Of a stretch of DNA of 64,000 nt, positions 57,233-64,000 are shown piece by piece. Position numbers and translations under genes: made by a program. Location: contig CATNEN010000007.1 in the NCBI GenBank assembly GCA_950097015.1, positions 5,756,001 to 5,820,000 on the forward strand, in the 5' to 3' direction. The stretch is from Macrostomum hystrix (Eukaryota > Platyhelminthes > Macrostomidae). Positions within the stretch are counted from its first letter, which is position 1, and the number at the start of each line of letters is the position of its first letter. The notes beneath the pieces are model-generated. The model did no database searches, was not told the origin of the DNA, and worked only from the letters and a program-made list of their open reading frames with translations.

Positions 57233-57881
57233 GGTTTCCGCGCATTTCGGTGCCTGTGCTTTTCGGTGCCGAGCGTTTCGGTGCCCGGTCTTGCTTTTCG
57301 GTCCCCATCCAATTTTGCATTGTCAGTCAGTAAAGCAGCCAGCGTCCAGACAGAATTTGTAGTGAGGGACCGGTCGACTACACTGTAGCTCTGTTCGATA
57401 TTTTTTATATACAAAATTCAATAACTTTTGTCTGTCTGTCGGTGCGTGAATATGTCACACTGCAGCCCAAATGCCAAATGCCAACTGTACAGTATACTGA
57501 TTGCGCATTAGTACAGTACATTCTCTCTCTATCTGATCTCTCTCTCCACCTCAATGTACATGTACATTGACACTGTTGTCACTGTTGTCATTTGTCGATT
57601 TGTCGACTTTGCGTTGTGTACATTCAAAAGGCAATGGAGCAAATTACATTTTAGCAGTGTTTCTCGGAAACGTAAGCTTACAAATGGTAGAAAAAAACAA
57701 AGGATAATAAACGCGCAAGGACAGGCATATTAGCCACAGTTTGTATTTAAGTATTGTTTTATCATCAGTATTAAAGCGCTTTACTGACTGACAATGCAAA
57801 ATTGGATGGGGACCAAAAAGCAAGACCAGGCACCGAAACGCTCGGCACCGTAAAGCACAGGCACCGAAATGCGCGGAAACC
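57233..57881. mobile_element. 649-bp MITE with about 105-bp terminal inverted repeats
   Basis: The left arm (57233-57338, starting GGTTTCCGCGCATTTCGGTG) and the right arm (57778-57881, ending in its complement) are near-perfect inverted repeats. They contain four spaced TTTCGGTGCC-like motifs. A perfect 8-bp direct repeat GTTTGAAC flanks it (57225-57232 and 57882-57889). There is no coding capacity. The GG...CC termini and 8-bp duplication are shared with the two nested elements, although the sequences differ. Confidence 0.9.
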
Positions 57882-58201
57882 GTTTGAACAGTGTCTATGC
57901 AAGTTATTCAGGAATATTTGTTCTTCATTTGGTCAATTATAATTTTTTTCACTACAAACTTTGCCTACATATTGTGACAAATTAATAATGTAATGAAACG
58001 AATAATGCGACCGATAGTTGGTTGGTTGGTTTAGGTTGGTATCTATTATAGAGTATAAAGTATAATAGATACTCAAATATTACTAAAATTTACCTACTTA
58101 AACCAATAATTTTATTACTAAAGCCAATCAGGAGTTGAGTTGGTACACTGATTAGATAAATTGTTGTGTTTCTAAACAAAACTTATCTCATAGACTATTT
58201 T

Positions 58202-58855
58202 TTAATATTCCAACTGAAGAAGATAGATGACTGATTTGTTAAAGAACATTGAGTTTGAGTAAAATATTTTTTTGAGTTTTATTAGTTGTGATGGAAACAT
58301 TGTGAGTAGATAAATCATGAAGCTGTTTTGGTAAGTAGAAAGGAAAGAAAAGCAAGGCAAGGAAGTAATAGAAGTACAAAAAAGAACAAACATCATAAAC
58401 TGTATTAGTAATGTGCATGGTTTTAAAGGACAAAATGCAAACCTTAATAAAGGGTATATCATTAGAATAAGCCAGTCTGATGTTCTTCACACTTTCAAGT
58501 TGCCATTTCTTTAGCTCACTGATCATATTTTCCTTTAAGTTCCATTGACTCATTGTGAGATCATTCTCTATATAAATATTTGCAAACTTGTCATAGTCCC
58601 AGACCCACAGTCATAGGTTCTTCAGATACACTAGGACAAAAAACTTTTTCAACTTTTCCTTCAGGTGGACCAAGAGTAGCTGAGCCTAGTTTTTTGGCTT
58701 GACAATGTGGTACATAGCTTTGATGTTGACAGAGGATGGCTGCAACTGTAGTCCCTCTCAATAGTTTGTCAACAAATTCTGCTTCTGCCATGTTGCTAGT
58801 GCTGTCATTAGCCACTTCTGGTAGGTTGAACATAGTGTTTTTCCTTGTGTTTTTA
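58202..58855 (-). other. Unrecognised minus-strand open frames, possible exons
   Basis: Two adjacent minus-strand frames look protein-like but are out of register. One is 58833-58591 (FNLPEVANDSTSNMAEAEFV, then LLRGTTVAAILCQHQSY). The other covers 58553-58455 (MSQWNLKENMISELKKWQLE, ending FIKV at a possible donor AAG|GTTTGC). They could be parts of one gene joined by a frameshift, or of a dead element. I recognise no family. Confidence 0.25.
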
Positions 58856-59737
58856 CTGCTCTTATTTCTAATACCTTTGCTTTCCCTTCCCAGCTCGATA
58901 TTTGATTCCTACTAAACTTTGCTTTTTATGTTGCTTTTCGTTGTTCATTTAAATGTGTTGTTAAAAAATATATATATATAAAAAATCAGCACCCATAGAT
59001 AGCGTGCACGTTTTAATAATAATAATAATAGTAATAGTAAGATTCTTAGACTTCTCAGCTTGTAGGCACACCTTTTTAACTATCTCATTCTAATTAGGCA
59101 TAGGGTGATCACTATTGTTATAGGCAGTTGGCTTAGTGTTTTCATCATGGGTCTAAAGTTTTGTAAGTTGTACTTCCAAGACATCAAATACGTCCAGCAG
59201 TGCAGCAAACCAAACAGCACCTTATAAGAGAAAGGCATAAGCCGCCTTTTTGCAGAACTATCTGGTCCAAAGCAATGTGTTGGTGTTGTCCTTCTAGACC
59301 AGATTAAATGATGCTTTGTGTAGTCCTGAACAATACTGATGGCATTAGCAATCACAGATGTTGCATTGTATAGTGTTGTCAATGGCTTGGCATCACATGA
59401 CATGCATGCATGGTTAGGCTTGCTTCTTGTTTATGCTATTTATGCTAAAGGCCCCTGGTTGTTGTATAGGCTGTTCCTTTTCTGCTACCTTTAAACAGAT
59501 TAAGGCATATTTGACAAAAAGTGTTGAGTTAATTATTATAAAATTCCTTTTGTGGATTATAAAATTTATATTTTGCTATTTTATAATACATAATGATTGT
59601 GGTTGAAGTAAAATTTGTTATCTTGCATGACTAAGACTGTCATTAGTAATCCTATAGAATTGTGAATGTAAATCGTAATGTTAATGTAAATGCACCATAG
59701 TTGCATGTGCAGAATGTGGATAATTTTGTTCAACCAC

Positions 59738-59935
59738 CCAGGAGCGGACCTCTGTGAAACCATCATCTTCATTGTCGCTGATTAGGATGACAGTGTCCAG
59801 ACTAGCAGGAGGAGCCCTGGGCTCAATGTGTTTGCTTTATCTGCCTTGGAAATGTGGAAACATACCTGACTTTACACATGTTTTCTGTCAGAGCTTCATC
59901 TAGCTTGGCCTGATGCCTGATGGCCCACTGGTTGG
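59738..59935 (-). other. Possible exon pair with a SUMO-interaction-like motif
   Basis: Minus-strand blocks SNQWAIRHQAKLDEALTENM (59935-59876, before GTATGT) and KHIEPRAPPASLDTVILISD followed by NEDDGFTEVRSW (59834-59738, before GTGGTT) join in phase across a 41-nt gap with an AG acceptor. VILISDNEDD looks like a hydrophobic SUMO-interaction core followed by acidic residues. The intron would be very short, and no neighbouring exon or family could be identified. Confidence 0.22.
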
Positions 59936-59939
59936 AGCC

Positions 59940-60910
59940 TGGACAGTTGTGTTTTCATAGTATGACACTCCTTTCAAAATTGTGAGGAGTGTTTACTAAT
60001 TAAGCATTTCTGCCCAGACATACATGCACAACCTCCCAAATCTTAGCCAGCCGTGCGACTTAGTTTTTGCTCTCATTTGCGACTTAGTTTGCTCTCATTT
60101 GCTCTCTTTTTCTCTCCCCTTTTTCCTTTTCTTCATGCCTTCCTTTTTTGTCCCTTGGTCCCCCCTTTGATTTTTTTGCGCTTGGTCGATTGCTTTTTGC
60201 GACTTACCTTGCTTGGCCCTGGTTTCACCCAGCCAGTTTGGCCGGGTCGGCCGGGTGTTGCGCATGTATGTGCCCAGACAAAAATTGGCCCCATGAAGGA
60301 CTGGTAGGCTGAAGTCTGAGTTTTCAGCTCCGATTTTAAATTTTATTTATAGTAAATTTTTGGGGAAAACTGGTTTTAGGATGGGGTGTTTACTTTGGGC
60401 ATATATATTTGCATAGCAAGGTTAAACTTTTTTGTTTAGCTGCATTTTTGGGTTTTTTCAAGTGAGCATTACCATATATGGGAGTAAGAGCAATATAGCT
60501 GTCGAACTGGTTCTCTCCAGTTTCAAATCACATGACTTTGTTTCTAAAAATAGCATATGGGTCATCATGGCTTCATTCCTACAAATAGATAAAAATTATT
60601 GCTTAGGTTTCCTTGTAATATAACTTTAAGTAATGTGTGAAACAAAGGGCATATTTTACTACTCTCTACATACCCTTGTTTATTAGGTCTCAGCAAGGAA
60701 ATAGGTCAATTGGTCATAGAAATATTTATGCATTGTTTTGTTCAAATCAAATCTTATGACAATTTTTCAATGATGATGAAGTAACTCAATGATAATAAAG
60801 AAAAAAAACTTTTTAGTATTTTTCTTTAAATTTAGCAAATATTTTGTCTGCTTTCCCAACACCCTACAGACACTGCGTCTCTTATTATATATTTACATTC
60901 TACTTAAAGC
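59940..60910. other. Intergenic, nothing recognised
   Basis: Mixed composition with a short TTTGCTCTCATTTGCGACTTA duplication near 60060. No supported gene. Confidence 0.45.
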
Positions 60911-60911
60911 G

Positions 60912-61155
60912 CAATTGAGCCTCGCCAGTGGTTGAAGTCTTGGACTTCTGACTGAGAGGTCAAGAGTTCGAATCGCAGCCCTGAGGGATGCAATTTATAT
61001 CCTTGAGCTATACACTTGACTATCTAGTGCTTCAATTCACCCAGCTGTAAATTAATGTCCGCGGACCGAACGGCTGTACATGACATTATGGAGTGCCGCG
61101 CAACAGCTACAGCTGTGGCTGTACATCTAGACTAGGTGTAGCTATCTTCCCTAGA
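60912..61155 (+). mobile_element. tRNA-derived SINE, third family, upstream of DAD1
   Basis: The head GAGCCTCGCCAGTGGTTGAA, TTGGACTTCTGACTGAGAGG and the B-box-like GAGTTCGAATCGCAGCCC give a clear Pol III tRNA-like promoter. An unrelated body follows that contains GTAAATTAATGTCCGCGGAC. No target duplication was identified. A functional tRNA is unlikely because the acceptor-stem halves do not pair. Confidence 0.65.
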
Positions 61156-61255
61156 GTTCATGAAGTTCATTTCTTTTTTATTGCAGCTGCAAAAGTTCGC
61201 CAGAAGTCTTCGTTTCAAATCAAATTAAACAGCGAATCAAAAAGACTGTAAAATC

Positions 61256-61654
61256 ATGTCCAGCCGCAAGGAAGCCGCAGCAGCAGCAGCCGCCGCTAAC
61301 CAGAGCTCGCCTAGCCAGGACACATTCGGCACCATTGTTCGCCGCTTCATCGACGAATACTGGAATGCCACGCCGCGTTCCTTGAAGCTAATCGACGCCT
61401 ACATGTTCTACATTCTAATCACCGGTGCAATTCAGTTCGCCTACTGCTGCCTGGTTGGCACCTTCCCATTCAACTCCTTCCTCAGCGGCTTCATTAGCTG
61501 CGTTGCCAGCTTTGTTCTAGCCAGCTGCCTGCGCATGCAGGTCAATCCGCAGAACAAGGCCGAATTCTCTGGCATCACTAGGGAGCGAGCCTTTGCCGAC
61601 TTTCTGTTTGCCAGCCTGCTGCTGCATCTGGTTGTTATCAATTTCATTGGCTGA
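61256..61654 (+). CDS. dad1: DAD1, oligosaccharyltransferase subunit
   Basis: Small multi-pass ER membrane subunit of the oligosaccharyltransferase complex that N-glycosylates nascent proteins. 132 aa in one exon. Conserved blocks: [20 protein letters not shown], a first helix ([20 protein letters not shown]), [33 protein letters not shown] and the hallmark C-terminus [20 protein letters not shown] with FIG. The N-terminus has an extra Ala-rich stretch ([15 protein letters not shown]), making the protein longer than the usual 113 aa. A TTTTTATTGCAG acceptor at about 61175-61186, some 70 bp before the ATG, suggests a 5' UTR intron or a spliced-leader site. An AATAAA at 61729 fits a polyadenylation signal. 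Confidence 0.97.
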   Translation: MSSRKEAAAAAAAANQSSPSQDTFGTIVRRFIDEYWNATPRSLKLIDAYMFYILITGAIQFAYCCLVGTFPFNSFLSGFISCVASFVLASCLRMQVNPQNKAEFSGITRERAFADFLFASLLLHLVVINFIG

Positions 61655-61659
61655 GCTCA

Positions 61660-62560
61660 ACTGTGACAAACCTGGCTTAGGATGAAACACTAGTTAGTAC
61701 AGTTTTTAGGTTAATATAAAATATAACAATAAAATAAGGTCATACTAGTTAATTTTAATCTTCTAATTATGCTACTTGTTTTTGGTTGTGAGTAGTCAGA
61801 TCGCTCGGAAATTATCTATACACAAATCAGTCTTTTACACGGTGTTGTTAGTGTTAATTTTATACTTCTTAATTTTCTTAATGTTCCGAGACTATTGTTG
61901 TTTGCTTCATCTTTCCGCTTAAATTCTTCTTATCTTCTTTGAGGCACTTCTTTTGCAAGAACAAAAAATGAAAAAATGTATGTTTCTGAATGTTGTACTT
62001 TTCGAATCATTTTGGTGTCTGGGTTTTCTCTCTGGTCTGTCTCTAGTAGTTGCTAATGTTATATTGTTTTTAATTAGCTAGCTTGTAGTCTATGCTATTG
62101 TGTTCGTTTGTTGTGTCTTCGGATCCACTGGTTCATCAGTTTCAGAAGTCCACGCAAGATTTATTGCACCAATCCGCTGGTCATCGTCAGTTTTGCAAAA
62201 TTGTCCATAATTTGATTAAAAGATAAGACCCAACTCGGTTTATTGAATCCTGCCTTCTCCTTTTTCGCAATATCTTCGTTACTAGCGTATTTGTTACTGG
62301 TCTGATTGTCATTATTATCAGATGGCCTTCGCTCTAGTTTGCCTACATATGCTATAATTTCTATTTATTGTCATTATCGCTAATGCGGCGAATCGCATCA
62401 GTTTCTATAATTATTCTCTGTCTTTAACTTTTTCTTCTGTTCTGTTGCTCCTGCAACCGCCCTGGCTAGTGCCAAACAAAGCAGAGATCATCGATGGGTG
62501 AGTGAGCACAGAATTCCCCTTCAAAACCCTTATATTTCTATCCTTCTTATTTTCAGCAGA
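61660..62560. other. DAD1 3' flank and intergenic region
   Basis: Contains the probable polyadenylation signal near 61730. A CTAG|TGCC...GATG|GGTGAG stretch around 62470-62495 could be a tiny exon of another plus-strand gene, but nothing supports it further. Confidence 0.4.
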
Positions 62561-62570
62561 ATAATTGGGG

Positions 62571-62915
62571 CACGAATAACGGATCAGGATTTGTGCTTAG
62601 TTCATAAAGTGACATTCGAATTTACTTTTAAATAGAAAATTATTCACAAAATTAGTCACACTATGCTTGCGTGATTAAATCAGCATTATATTAAAACGTG
62701 ATGTTCAAGGTCGTTTATCTGTGCTTCGTTCACGAAGTGACCGGATGCACTTTTAAATTAGAAATAATCGTAGGTCACACCATGCTTGCGTGATTAAATC
62801 AGCATGACCCTGAAGCGAGATTTTCAAGGTCATTTATCGATGTTCGTTTGCTTGAAGCAAACAAATAATATTGTAATGACGACTTCTAGGTTGATCCGTT
62901 ATTTGTGCGTTCAAT
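62571..62915. mobile_element. Possible small inverted-repeat element with internal duplication
   Basis: The left end CACGAATAACGGATCA and the right end read inward CACAAATAACGGATCA differ at one position. Between them a unit of about 115-120 bp is present twice (TTAGTCACACTATGCTTGCG / TAGGTCACACCATGCTTGCG, then TGATTAAATCAGCAT). No target duplication is obvious. Confidence 0.5.
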
Positions 62916-62919
62916 GTAT

Positions 62920-63335
62920 TGCTAGTTTTGTTGCGTCACAAACACAATAGAATAATAAGAGCAATCACCCGGTACGCGAGTCCTTCTTATAATTTCCTTT
63001 CTGGTAGCGCACGTTGGCTTGCTGATTGATTTCGGACTGCCGAAGTTTACAATGAAACTTAGTTCTTAATTAATCCTGGCTAAATTAATTATATGGAAGT
63101 TATAAGCATGGAAGACGCTAATTAAATATGACACAAAGAACAAGCAGGTCGCGCAGTTGCGTGTTTTACAGACAGGAGATAATTTGCATAGTTGGCAGAT
63201 TATCGCTCAATGGAATTTTTTGATGATTACGACTTTCTTTATTTCTGTTTGTATACTGATTAGGTACGATAGATAGGCTGTTAGTAGTGAGTATTGGGAC
63301 ATGGCTGATAGCGGCGCAGCGAGGACTTATGACCC
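62920..63335. other. Intergenic, nothing recognised
   Basis: AT-rich, no coding signal. Confidence 0.5.
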
Positions 63336-63339
63336 TCGA

Positions 63340-64000
63340 CATGTGTTAATGAATTGAACTAGCGCACTAGAACACTGAAGGATTATACTAGCTGACTGAG
63401 GTACTGAGGGATTAAACTGACCCACTGAATTACTGAGGGATTATAATTGCTCACTGAAGTACTGAGGGATTATACTTGCTCACTGAAGTACTGAGGGATT
63501 ATACTTGCTCACTGAAGTACTGAGGGGGTTATACTTACCCACTAAAGTATGAAGGGATTAAACTGACCCACTGAAGTACTGAGGGATTATACTTGCTCAC
63601 TGTAGTACTGAGGGATTATATTGACCCACTGAAGTACTGAGGGATTATATTGACCCACTGAAGTACTGAGGGATTATACTGACCCACTGAAGTACTGAGG
63701 GATTATATTGACCCACTGAAGTACTGAGGGATTATACTTGCTCACTGAAGTACTGAGGGATTATATTGACCCACTGAAGTACTGAGGGATTATATTGACC
63801 CACTGAAGTACTGAGGGATTATACTTGCTCACTGAAGTACTGAGGGATTATATTGACCCACTGAAGTACTGAGGGATTATAATTGCTCACCGAAGTACTG
63901 AAGGGGGTTGAGGGGATTATACTTGCTCACTGAAGTCTATCCCGGTGATTATACTGACCTACTGAAGTTCTCAGGGGATTATTCTACGCTTGCTCAGCGT
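63340..64000. repeat. 29-bp minisatellite at the right edge
   Basis: About 21 copies of TACTGAGGGATTATATTGAC + CCACTGAAG. The ATTGACCCACTG and ACTTGCTCACTG variants are interspersed. The array decays after 63900 and reaches the window edge. Confidence 0.94.

Noticed and set aside
60940-61000. Possible tRNA gene (GAGTTCGAATCGC B-box)
   Set aside because: The stem halves do not pair and a SINE body follows.

Overview
The window is animal nuclear DNA: GT-AG spliced genes with GC-rich exons, non-LTR and Ty3/gypsy retrotransposon fragments, tRNA-derived SINEs, TIR transposons, and minisatellites filling most introns. Gene content and the repeat load suggest a lophotrochozoan. A free-living flatworm such as Macrostomum is my guess, but no species marker is present.

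Layout. 1-1120 is a 40-bp satellite. 1345-4665 holds two degenerate retroelement fragments back to back on the minus strand (gypsy pol, then the 3' part of a LINE with C-terminal zinc fingers). 6407-14770 (+) is a seven-exon ZIP metal transporter of the ZIP8/ZIP14 type; one intron carries an antisense gypsy remnant and others are minisatellites. 14.9-18 kb is satellite. 21405-39607 (-) is a complete four-domain voltage-gated cation channel. I resolve 21 coding exons whose lengths sum to 6105 nt (2034 aa) in perfect phase. Its selectivity filter is D-E-E-A, so it is a Nav2 (DSC1/BSC1-type) channel and not a DEKA Nav1 channel. 41898-43474 (+) is a two-exon gene of unknown function whose intron is an array of splice-donor-like units. 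44342-45767 (-) is a CCDC177-like gene. 50234-51163 (-) is JTB. 51943-52486 is a 5'-truncated LINE. 52978-55757 is a nested pair of TIR transposons, the inner one carrying a two-exon PHD-finger + FLYWCH gene. 57233-57881 is a further TIR element with the same 8-bp duplication habit. 61256-61654 (+) is DAD1. The window ends in a 29-bp satellite.

The host genes are functionally unrelated (metal import, excitability, secretory-pathway glycosylation, a small membrane protein) and show no operon-like grouping. The most novel items are the nested TIR elements with their PHD-FLYWCH cargo, the DEEA channel with a VFL inactivation motif and a GC-AG intron, the splice-donor minisatellite, and a cluster of TCACGTGA palindromes near 48 kb. 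All exon boundaries were placed by eye from splice consensus, phase and family alignment from memory; no transcript evidence was available.
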